From positions 1 to 13,062 of the forward strand of contig JAQBZS010000089.1 of assembly GCA_027622115.1 (NCBI GenBank): a DNA stretch of 13,062 bases, written 5' to 3'. Both the position numbers and the translations under genes were made by a program. Below the pieces are notes generated by a model. It was not told the origin of the DNA. It was given only the letters and a program-made list of their open reading frames with translations, and made no database searches. Below are positions 7,091 through 13,062 of the stretch, in pieces (within the stretch, counting starts at the first letter, position 1; every line of letters starts with the position of its first letter). This DNA is from Planctomycetota bacterium. Its GTDB lineage: Bacteria > Planctomycetota > Planctomycetia > Planctomycetales > Planctomycetaceae.

Positions 7091-8149
7091 ATGAACGCTC
7101 CGAGCGAGCCATCCTCTTCGCCGGATGTTCCACTCGGCGACTCACTCGAATGTCACGCCGAATTGCCGATGCAGGTCACGATTCGCACGGGCGCTCGGCT
7201 GCACTTTGGATTCTTTTCGGTACGTCATCGGAACGATGTGCGGCGGTTTGGCGGCATCGGCGTGATGCTCGACTCGCCCCTCGTTGATTTAACCGTGACA
7301 CGCATCGACTCGGTCGCAGACACGATCGACGGTCCAGTCCGTGTCGCAACGAGAATCCAACGCTTCGCCGATTCCTATCGCCGCGCTTCCGGACTCAACG
7401 TCCACGCGCACTTTGCCGTCCGCTCCGCGATCCCGGAACACAAGGGGCTGGGCAGCGGCACGCAGTTGGGACTCGCCGTGGGCCGAGCCCTTTCACAATT
7501 GAGTGGCATTGCAGAGCCGATTCAGAGGACTGCGGAACGTGTCGGTCGCGGCCACCGATCGGCGATCGGCGTGCATGCATTTTCGACCGGTGGACTGATT
7601 ATCGACGGAGGCAAACGCGGAAGCGAGATCGGCGAATTGCTGTCGCGGTCAGATTTTCCGGAGGACTGGCGGTTTCTGCTCGCTTGGCCTCGAACGGTCG
7701 AGGGGCTTTCCGGTGCCGCCGAACGTCACGCCTTTCGCGATCTTCCGGAGATGTCCGACGGCGTGACCGAGCGGCTCGAACACCTCGCGAATCAAGACAT
7801 TTTGCCCGCGATACGTCGCCGGGATTTTGCTACGAGTTCCGCAGGACTTCACGAATTCGGGATGTTGAATGGCGAATACTTCGCCCCGATCCAGCACGGC
7901 GTCTACGCGGACCCACGCATGGCGCAGCTCGCCGAGTTCATACGTCGATGCGGGTTTGAAGGAGTCGGTCAGTCGTCGTGGGGACCTGCGATCTGGGTGC
8001 TGTGCAACGGCAAGGATTCGGCACGATCGCTACGAGACGAGTTGCAACATGAGGCTCGTTGGTTGGATTGCGAATTCCAGATCACGGCGCCGACAAATCG
8101 GGGTGCTTGGATTCAGGTTGATCCGGCTGCCGGCAGCAGCATCGTTTAA
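7091..8149 (+). CDS. mptG: Beta-ribofuranosylaminobenzene 5'-phosphate synthase (beta-RFAP synthase)
   Basis: A GHMP-kinase-fold enzyme of 352 residues that joins 4-aminobenzoate (or 4-hydroxybenzoate) to PRPP with loss of CO2 and pyrophosphate, the first committed step of (tetrahydro)methanopterin synthesis. Recognisable family signatures are ARLHFGF (residues 35-41) at the start of the domain, the glycine-rich KGLGSGTQLGLAVGRAL (118-134) corresponding to the GHMP phosphate-binding loop, GRGHRSAIGVHAFSTGG (152-168) and GQSSWGPA (293-300). The start at 7091 has a GAGG ribosome site; Met27 is an alternative that would begin just at the conserved domain, as the first 26 residues look disordered. 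It is one nucleotide downstream of the Gfo/Idh-fold gene. Its presence implies H4MPT-linked formaldehyde/formate metabolism in this bacterium; none of the other known H4MPT genes is in the window. Confidence 0.85.
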   Translation: MNAPSEPSSSPDVPLGDSLECHAELPMQVTIRTGARLHFGFFSVRHRNDVRRFGGIGVMLDSPLVDLTVTRIDSVADTIDGPVRVATRIQRFADSYRRASGLNVHAHFAVRSAIPEHKGLGSGTQLGLAVGRALSQLSGIAEPIQRTAERVGRGHRSAIGVHAFSTGGLIIDGGKRGSEIGELLSRSDFPEDWRFLLAWPRTVEGLSGAAERHAFRDLPEMSDGVTERLEHLANQDILPAIRRRDFATSSAGLHEFGMLNGEYFAPIQHGVYADPRMAQLAEFIRRCGFEGVGQSSWGPAIWVLCNGKDSARSLRDELQHEARWLDCEFQITAPTNRGAWIQVDPAAGSSIV

Positions 8150-8151
8150 CC

Positions 8152-8178
8152 CGCAGCCGAAGGCGCAGGCGTTTTTTT
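8152..8178 (+). terminator. Possible intrinsic terminator after beta-RFAP synthase
   Basis: An imperfect GC-rich hairpin (CGC, bulge, GCC-GAA-GGC, then GCG) at 8152-8171 is followed by seven T residues (8172-8178), 2 nt past the stop codon. The stem is bulged, so strength is uncertain. The convergent glycosyltransferase gene ends at 8239. Confidence 0.45.
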
Positions 8179-8238
8179 GCTAACAACAACCTACGGCGTG
8201 CCGTTAAACGAGCGAACGCAGACTTGTAGTACAACGTC

Positions 8239-9387
8239 CTAAGCGGCGCGAATCTCGCCAGCGTCAGCCGACGGCTGAATCGCGGAATCAAGAATGTTCC
8301 GCGCTCGCGAGTGCCATGTGTAGTGCCGACGGAACTCGTCCCGAGCCGAGGTTCCGAGTGTGCGGCGCAGCGTCGCGTCTTCAAACAACCGACGAATCGC
8401 CAGAGCCCATTCATCCACGCAGTCCGGTCGACACAAGATCGCCGTATCGTCCGGTCTAAGAACTTCGCGCAAAGACGGCATGTCGGACGCGATGATCGCT
8501 CGCCCGGCTGCCATGTATTCGAAGACTTTGAGCGGCGACATCCATTGCGATGTGTCGAAGGGTTGATCGCCCGCAGTCATGACTTTCTGCTGGTATGGGG
8601 CAATCAACACATCGCACGATTGACGGAATTCGTCGGTTTGCGACGGCGGCACGAAGCCGTGCAGCGTGATATTTTCCAGTTGACGTTCGGTCAATTCCGT
8701 CTGCCAGCGAGTGATATCTTCCGCGTGACCGCCCAACAGCCGAAAGTCTGCAAACGGGCAGCGTTCGGCAAGTTCCACGATCAACTCGATGCCGCGCCCC
8801 GCGAATAGGTTTCCGACATATCCAACGATCAGCTGTGAGCAACGGCCCGCGATCGGCGATTGACACTTCGACTCGTCCGCCCCGTCGTGAGCGACCGTGA
8901 TGCTCGATTCCGGAAGTTGGAGTTCATCCAGATAGAGCTGCTTCAACGCGTTCGAAATGACGACCAACCTGCGAAAGTGCGGGCTGGCGTAAATACGTCG
9001 CAACGCGGCTTGTTCGCGCGTGACGACGTGCGACTCCAAGACGAACGGTAGGCCGATGCGCTCCAGGCGATAGAGATAGAGCCCGTGGCAGCGGGCATAC
9101 ACCAGATCGGGTTGTTCGCGGCGGACTTTCCAATTTACGAACGAGTCGTATCGCAGCAACCGCGCGAACTTATGCCGCGGAGCCGGCAGCGTCACCAGCC
9201 GAAAACAGCGGTCGACGCCGTAGTAATCGAAGACGTCGTCCACGTTGTCTTCAAGGTCCGAGTTGCGCGGATTCATCAGCACGACATCGTGCCCGTTATG
9301 TGCCAACGCTTGGCACATCTTCATGACGTGAACGCTGCTCGCCACTCGCGATGGGATTCGGGTATTGGCGAGATATACGATTTTCAT
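8239..9387 (-). CDS. GT4-type glycosyltransferase
   Basis: A 382-residue GT-B glycosyltransferase of family GT4 that transfers a sugar from a nucleotide-sugar donor, most likely onto a surface glycan or lipid carrier at the cytoplasmic membrane face. MKIVYLANTRIPSRVASSVHV at the start is the acceptor-domain first strand and loop, and VGYVGNLFAGRGIELIVELA (residues 188-207) opens the donor domain. PLKVFEYMAAGRAIIASDMP followed by SLREVL (285-310) holds the Glu-x7-Glu-like donor site. The frame is open back to 9543, but that extension is translated repeat sequence, so the ATG at 9387 is chosen; no ribosome site is evident. It follows the asparagine synthetase gene on the same strand after 146 nt, a pairing frequent in exopolysaccharide or exosortase-associated loci. 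Donor and acceptor are unknown. Confidence 0.85.
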   Translation of the reverse strand: MKIVYLANTRIPSRVASSVHVMKMCQALAHNGHDVVLMNPRNSDLEDNVDDVFDYYGVDRCFRLVTLPAPRHKFARLLRYDSFVNWKVRREQPDLVYARCHGLYLYRLERIGLPFVLESHVVTREQAALRRIYASPHFRRLVVISNALKQLYLDELQLPESSITVAHDGADESKCQSPIAGRCSQLIVGYVGNLFAGRGIELIVELAERCPFADFRLLGGHAEDITRWQTELTERQLENITLHGFVPPSQTDEFRQSCDVLIAPYQQKVMTAGDQPFDTSQWMSPLKVFEYMAAGRAIIASDMPSLREVLRPDDTAILCRPDCVDEWALAIRRLFEDATLRRTLGTSARDEFRRHYTWHSRARNILDSAIQPSADAGEIRAA

Positions 9388-9415
9388 GAGTAGCGCTTTG
9401 ATGATTGCGTAACAG

Positions 9416-9474
9416 GAATCGAATGGTTCGCGTTGCGAACCGCGGAGCGGTGGCATGCCACCGCGTTGCGATTC
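9416..9474. repeat. Multi-hairpin palindromic element between asnB and the glycosyltransferase
   Basis: Outer arms GAATCG (9416-9421) and CGATTC (9469-9474) enclose two complete hairpins: GGTTCGC-GTT-GCGAACC (9425-9441) and the 18-bp perfect palindrome GCGGTGGCATGCCACCGC (9447-9464). Together they can form a three-way junction. It looks like a REP-type interspersed element or a processed intergenic RNA structure; only one copy is in this window. Confidence 0.7.
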
Positions 9475-9533
9475 ACAAATGAAACAACTCTGGCGAGCGC
9501 CGCTAGCGCCCCAACGGCTAATCAATTGCCAGC

Positions 9534-11336
9534 TCACGCACATCGCCGTAACTCGTCCTCACCGATCTTTTCGTTCTCCAGCCACCGACGAGACCACAAT
9601 TCGGCGATCAGGACGAGCCATGTGTGATGCGGATGCTCCGACTTCATCAGGCGTTCAATTCCCAAGGGCCGGAAAATGCCGCGAGACACCAGGCTGCCGT
9701 CTCGCAGCAACGAGCGGGCCATTGTGTAGAGCCGTCGTTCCATCCAGTGCTTCGTCGGAACGCTAAACCCCTTTTTGCGGGTCGTCAGGATTTCCGGCGG
9801 CACCCAATTTCGCACGGCGCGTTTCATCAACGACTTGCGTTCGCTGCCCTCGTAAATCAGCGAATGATCGATCGTGAAAGCGGTTTCCACCAACTTGTGA
9901 TCCAACAACGGCACGCGAGCTTCCACGCTGGACGCCATGCTGGCTCGGTCGACTTTGGTGAGAATGTCGTCGATCAAATACGTCTTCATGTCCAGCAACT
10001 GCGCCGCCGTGACGCTGGGCACATCGGGGTTCCAGAATCCTCGCAGCGGGCCGAGATGGTCGAAGCCCGCCGTCCCGACCAGCAATTCAATCGCGTCTCG
10101 GTCCAGAAAACCGATGAGCCCGAAATAGCGCTCAAGCGCGGACTCGGTGGATTCACGAAAGAGCCAACGTTTGAGCCGCGCGGTTCGTCCCGGATTGTGG
10201 AAGGCGTCATAGCGCAAGTAGCCAGCGAACAACTCGTCGGCTCCATCACCGGCCAGCACGACCTTGATCCGATTTGCGTGAGCCAACTGCGCAACCATCA
10301 GACTCGGCAAGGCCGAACCGTCATAGAAGGGTTCGTCGTAGGTGTTGACGACCAGTTGTAGGTATTCGAATGCATCGTCGAGACCCATTTCTCGCACGTG
10401 CGGTTTCGTGCCGAGCGCCTTTGCGGCCAATGCGGCGTACTCGCGTTCGTCTTTTTCGGGCCGGTCAAAACCAATCGTGAAGCTTGGGATTTGCATCGCT
10501 GATCGCGCCGTGACCAAGCCGGTAACGGTGCTCGAATCCACGCCGCCACTCAGGAAGACTCCGATCGGAACATCACTGACCATCTGCAATTCGACCGCCT
10601 CTTCGATCGCGGTTCGCACGGCGGACTCGGCGTCGTGGCGATCCGTGAGGCTCGGCTTGTAGTCCAGCCGCCAATATTCGGCGACGGTTGATCGACCGTT
10701 TTCGTAGACCAGCGATTGCCCAGCAGGGAGCTTCGACATGCCGCTGAAGATGCAGCCGTCATGCGGCACATAGCCGTAAGCGAGATACTCCGCCAACGCG
10801 TTCTCGTTCAGCGATCGCGTAAACCGTGGGTGTTCGACAATCGCACGGGGCTGAGAAGCGAAGACAAACCCGGCGTCGTGCTGCCAGTAATACAGCGGTT
10901 TGACGCCGATTTGATCGCGGGCGAGGAACAAGCGTCGTCGTCGTTCATCCCAGATCGCGAACGCGAAAATGCCGCGTAACTCGTGAACGCAATCGTCGCC
11001 CCATTCCTCGTACGCGTGGACGATGACTTCGGAATCGGTTTGCGACCGAAATCGATGGCCGGCGGATGCGAGCCATTGTCTGAGTTCTTGGAAGTTGTAG
11101 ATCTCGCCGTTGAACACCAGCCAAACCGTGTGGTCCTCGTTCGGCATCGGCTGCTTGCCGGCGTCGGAGAGGTCAATGATCGACAACCGGCGGTGGCCCA
11201 ACTGTACATGTCCGCCATCGCGTTGTTCGATGCCTTCGCCGTCCGGTCCGCGCGAGTGCAACGTGTGCAGCATGGACTGAAACGCGTCTCGACCGATCGG
11301 TTGCCGTGAGTCAATCGTGCCGAGAATGCCGCACAT
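9534..11336 (-). CDS. asnB: Glutamine-hydrolysing asparagine synthetase, AsnB type
   Basis: A 600-residue two-domain amidotransferase that makes asparagine from aspartate, glutamine and ATP, or amidates another carboxylate in surface-glycan clusters. The start is fixed by MCGILGTID: Cys2 is the glutaminase nucleophile after Met removal. The class II amidotransferase half shows SRGPDGEG (residues 28-35), FNGEIYN (75-81) and Asp101. The synthetase half has the pyrophosphate loop SGGVDSS (263-269), LAGDGADELFAGY and SSVEARVPLLDH near the C-terminus. The frame remains open upstream to 11582, but nothing before MCGI belongs to the family. No ribosome site precedes the ATG; a C-rich tract lies just upstream in the leader. 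It is the first gene of a minus-strand pair with a GT4 glycosyltransferase, so a role in amidated polysaccharide or a secreted-protein glycosylation locus is possible. Confidence 0.9.
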   Translation of the reverse strand: MCGILGTIDSRQPIGRDAFQSMLHTLHSRGPDGEGIEQRDGGHVQLGHRRLSIIDLSDAGKQPMPNEDHTVWLVFNGEIYNFQELRQWLASAGHRFRSQTDSEVIVHAYEEWGDDCVHELRGIFAFAIWDERRRRLFLARDQIGVKPLYYWQHDAGFVFASQPRAIVEHPRFTRSLNENALAEYLAYGYVPHDGCIFSGMSKLPAGQSLVYENGRSTVAEYWRLDYKPSLTDRHDAESAVRTAIEEAVELQMVSDVPIGVFLSGGVDSSTVTGLVTARSAMQIPSFTIGFDRPEKDEREYAALAAKALGTKPHVREMGLDDAFEYLQLVVNTYDEPFYDGSALPSLMVAQLAHANRIKVVLAGDGADELFAGYLRYDAFHNPGRTARLKRWLFRESTESALERYFGLIGFLDRDAIELLVGTAGFDHLGPLRGFWNPDVPSVTAAQLLDMKTYLIDDILTKVDRASMASSVEARVPLLDHKLVETAFTIDHSLIYEGSERKSLMKRAVRNWVPPEILTTRKKGFSVPTKHWMERRLYTMARSLLRDGSLVSRGIFRPLGIERLMKSEHPHHTWLVLIAELWSRRWLENEKIGEDELRRCA

Positions 11337-11347
11337 CGTTAATCCGT

Positions 11348-11381
11348 GGGGTTGGGCAACTATTTGGGGGAGGGGGCGGGG
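11348..11381 (+). other. G-run cluster (potential G-quadruplex) in the asnB leader
   Basis: Five G-runs (4, 3, 5, 5 and 4 bases) occur within 34 bases of the plus strand, the template strand of asnB, ending 12 bases upstream of its start codon. The three long runs are separated by single bases. Template-strand quadruplex or i-motif formation could affect asnB transcription. The rest of 11337-11593 shows no gene. Confidence 0.5.
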
Positions 11382-11594
11382 TTGTAGTCCACGTTTTGAA
11401 CCAAGGTCAACGGCTTCTGAAAGCGTCTTGGCCGGATGAATCGGAGCACGCAACTCGGCGCTGCATAACTGGTGGGTTCGGCGGCCACCGGCGGCTTGCC
11501 AGACAGTGATCTGTACGAATGTGGCCGCCCCAGCCGAATAAGGCGGAAGGCCACGGAATTGCCTGAATCCGTACACCGCCATGCCATGGCACGA

Positions 11595-11631
11595 AAAAAG
11601 GACTCACGCCGGATCGACGTAAGTCCTTTTT
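11595..11631 (-). terminator. Intrinsic terminator of the tRNA-Leu gene, possibly bidirectional
   Basis: A perfect 10-bp stem (AAAAAGGACT at 11595-11604 with AGTCCTTTTT at 11622-11631) closes a 17-base loop. Read on the minus strand it starts 8 bases after the tRNA and ends in six T residues. The A/T symmetry means it could also stop plus-strand transcription. Confidence 0.85.
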
Positions 11632-11638
11632 GAGGTAA

Positions 11639-11724
<86 letters not shown>

Positions 11725-11740
11725 TGATGTGGGGGTCGCG

Positions 11741-11768
11741 ATGTTATCAAGCAAATGTTGGGCTGCAA
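11741..11768 (-). promoter_or_regulatory. Probable sigma-70-type promoter of tRNA-Leu
   Basis: On the minus strand TTGCAG (11768-11763) and TAACAT (11746-11741) are separated by 16 bases, and the -10 ends 16 bases before the tRNA 5' end, a usual distance. Assigned by eye. Confidence 0.45.
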
Positions 11769-11879
11769 GTCTTCAATTGTGGTGAGACCGATGACAAGAA
11801 CCGTTGCGACGATCGATCGCGTTGACACGCTTGTGTTCCACGTATGGCTCCGGATTCCATGAAACAGTCTGGGCGTGTC

Positions 11880-11909
11880 TTGCCAGTGCTTTGGCTACCG
11901 CGCTAGGAT
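11880..11909 (+). promoter_or_regulatory. Possible promoter of the acidic-tail membrane protein gene
   Basis: TTGCCA (11880-11885) and TAGGAT (11904-11909) are 18 bases apart, giving a predicted start near 11916 and a leader of about 100 bases before the preferred start codon at 12016. Assigned by eye. Confidence 0.4.
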
Positions 11910-11947
11910 GGACGGCTGCAGTTTCGGCCCATGCCCGTTGCCGAAAT

Positions 11948-11967
11948 GAATGACTCTCATTCTTTTT
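11948..11967 (+). promoter_or_regulatory. Hairpin with T-run in the leader, also resembling a Fur-type box
   Basis: GAATGA-CTC-TCATTC (11948-11962) is a perfect 6-bp inverted repeat followed by five T residues, which in RNA resembles a small attenuator. Its AATGA-N3-TCATT core also has the spacing of the Fur-box core, but the outer positions match poorly. It contains the upstream ATG at 11950, which argues against that ATG as the start of the following gene. Confidence 0.4.
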
Positions 11968-12015
11968 CACCATGTCCCTGCCGCCGAATGGTGGTGCAAT
12001 CAACGAGGCGCGATT

Positions 12016-12405
12016 GTGGGAAAAATCCCTCTCTTCTTCGTGTCACTGGTGGCCTCAATTCCCGGGGGCTATCTGTCCTACGTCTTGGTCATGGTGTTCT
12101 TGGATCGAGCGGAGAAAATGTCGACCGCGTTCCAGGTGATTGCCGGCGTGACGTTGGCTTTCAGCGCTCTGGTGACGGTGATTCCGTTCTTCATCCTGAT
12201 CTTTACACCCAAAAAAGCTCCGGGATTCGATCCTGATGCCGAAGGCGCCGTGCTGGCGGCGGTTGGGGCCGGTGCAGCGGTTGGAGCAGTCGCCGCAGGT
12301 GGCGCAGACGACTTCGGCGATTCGTTCGATGACGCGGACGACGACGATCTTGACGACTTCGACGACGAAGATGATGAGGACGACGATTTTGACTTTGATA
12401 GCTAA
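12016..12405 (+). CDS. Small two-helix membrane protein with highly acidic C-terminal tail
   Basis: No family recognised. From a GTG at 12016 it encodes 129 residues: a hydrophobic segment at about 5-29, a short polar loop with DRAEK, a second hydrophobic segment at about 38-63, a positive TPKK stop-transfer, an Ala/Gly-rich linker (77-97) and an Asp-rich tail in which 22 of the last 32 residues are Asp or Glu. The positive charges after helix 2 place the tail, and therefore both termini, in the cytoplasm by the positive-inside rule. AGG at 12006-12008 is 7 nt before the GTG, and the product then begins MGKIPLFF, a natural membrane start; the alternative ATG at 11950 would add 22 residues but lies in a hairpin with no ribosome site. 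The tail could bind divalent cations or basic proteins; this is inference. Confidence 0.65.
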   Translation: MGKIPLFFVSLVASIPGGYLSYVLVMVFLDRAEKMSTAFQVIAGVTLAFSALVTVIPFFILIFTPKKAPGFDPDAEGAVLAAVGAGAAVGAVAAGGADDFGDSFDDADDDDLDDFDDEDDEDDDFDFDS

Positions 12406-12444
12406 TTGGACAGCGCCACTTTCATTGGGCGTTTGAAAGCAGCC

Positions 12445-12463
12445 ACCGACGAGTCGGTTTTTT
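12445..12463 (+). terminator. Intrinsic terminator after the acidic-tail gene
   Basis: ACCGA-CGAG-TCGGT (12445-12458) is a 5-bp stem with a tetraloop, extended by a further T-run to 12463, 40 bases past the stop codon. The stem is short but placement and T-run are good. Confidence 0.6.
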
Positions 12464-12801
12464 CGGAACGTGCCGACTGGCAGGTCAAGGTCGACTTGCT
12501 CGGTCCGGGGAGTCGTTTAATCCTCGTGCTCTTCGGTCTCGCCGTGCCCTTTCGGATTCCGCCAGCGGAGTTCGCCCGTCCCTCAGCCGCCGCACGTAAC
12601 CGTGGCTCGTCAGACGCTCGACTGCCGTCAGCATCTCGGCGGCGAGAAGCTTTCTGAATCCCAATCGAAGCGCGTGCCAGCGAATTCTGAGGAGTGGATT
12701 CACTCACCGACCGTTCGGGCTGGTAACATGCGCCCTGTTGGATCGGAGGCAGAATCGCTGCCGCGAATTCACAGTCTCGAACGGAACAATGGGAGCGAAC
12801 G
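12464..12801. other. Intergenic stretch with no convincing gene
   Basis: No supported gene here. A 72-codon minus-strand frame (12485-12703) is Arg-rich and shows no motif or ribosome site. A small palindrome TCCGC-CA-GCGGA lies at 12558-12569. A TGGTAACAT extended -10-like sequence at 12721-12729, about 73 bases before the lipoprotein start, may be its promoter, though no good -35 is visible. Confidence 0.4.
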
Positions 12802-13062
12802 ATGCAGCCTCACCCCTTGCGATTTCTACTGGCGGGCATCGCCGCCATTCTTGTCTCGCCGAGCGGCTGTTCGAACAAATCGGAAAGTGCGACCGACACC
12901 GGCACGAAGAGCTTGGATGCGAAATCCGCAGTCGTGCAACCGAACGACAATCCGTCGCCGAGTCCTCCGCCGCGCCGCGCTGCGGAGTCGCCCGACGCGG
13001 CGGTCCAGCGACTCATTGACGAGATTGTGGTCGGCAAGGCTGACGTCGTTTGGGATTCGCTG
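12802..13062 (+). CDS. Putative lipoprotein of unknown function (3' end outside the window)
   Basis: Only the first 87 codons are present. The N-terminus has a positive start (MQPHPLR), a hydrophobic core FLLAGIAAILV and then SPSGC, giving a likely lipobox with Cys23 as the lipidated residue; Pro at -3 is atypical, so lipidation is probable rather than certain. A Ser/Pro-rich low-complexity linker (about 24-62) follows, then the start of a folded region with AAVQRLIDEIVVGKADVVWDSL. A GGGAG ribosome site at 12791-12795 lies 6 nt upstream of the ATG. No function can be assigned from this fragment; location is probably the periplasmic side of a membrane. Confidence 0.75.
   Translation, partial: MQPHPLRFLLAGIAAILVSPSGCSNKSESATDTGTKSLDAKSAVVQPNDNPSPSPPPRRAAESPDAAVQRLIDEIVVGKADVVWDSL

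Noticed and set aside
9388..9543. Upstream extension of the glycosyltransferase frame
   Set aside because: It reads through the palindromic element and into the asnB end; the GT4 fold starts with MKIVYLA at 9387.
11337..11582. Upstream extension of the asparagine synthetase frame by 82 codons
   Set aside because: Class II amidotransferases need Cys at position 2 after Met, which fixes the start at MCGI (11336).
12485..12703. 72-codon minus-strand frame in the intergenic region
   Set aside because: Arg-rich composition, no ribosome site, no motif; treated as chance frame, though a degraded gene cannot be excluded.

Overview
The window looks like chromosomal DNA from a planctomycete or a close relative. 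The evidence is moderately high GC, many starts with weak or no Shine-Dalgarno sequence, a Tat-type signal on a secreted lactonase-like protein, and a bacterial beta-ribofuranosylaminobenzene 5'-phosphate (beta-RFAP) synthase, a marker of tetrahydromethanopterin (H4MPT) C1 metabolism found in planctomycetes and methylotrophic proteobacteria. The lineage call is inference; no rRNA or marker gene is present.

Region 1 (1-1662, minus strand): a DRE-TIM aldolase gene followed 37 nt later by a Tat-exported SMP-30/gluconolactonase-like gene that runs off the left edge. Region 2 (1663-2142): a divergent intergenic region with a pair of 13-14 nt direct repeats. Region 3 (2143-5717, plus strand): an enolase-superfamily enzyme with all catalytic residues, a class III PLP aminotransferase of the glutamate-1-semialdehyde aminomutase type, and an SDR oxidoreductase. 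The five genes of regions 1 and 3 could be steps of one pathway acting on a sugar acid or hydroxy/keto acid. The substrate cannot be read from sequence.

Region 4 (5718-6108): two copies of a roughly 98-bp long-hairpin element in opposite orientations, MITE/REP-like. Region 5 (6109-8149, plus strand): a Gfo/Idh/MocA-fold protein in which both usual catalytic positions appear substituted, followed after one nucleotide by beta-RFAP synthase. The tight coupling suggests a link of the first protein to pterin cofactor synthesis.

Region 6 (8239-11336, minus strand): an AsnB-type glutamine-dependent asparagine synthetase and a GT4 glycosyltransferase, separated by a multi-hairpin repeat, probably acting on cell-surface glycans. 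Region 7 (11337-13062): tRNA-Leu(GAG) with promoter and terminator on the minus strand, a small two-helix membrane protein with a very acidic C-terminal tail, an intergenic stretch without a convincing gene, and the start of a lipoprotein that continues past the right edge.
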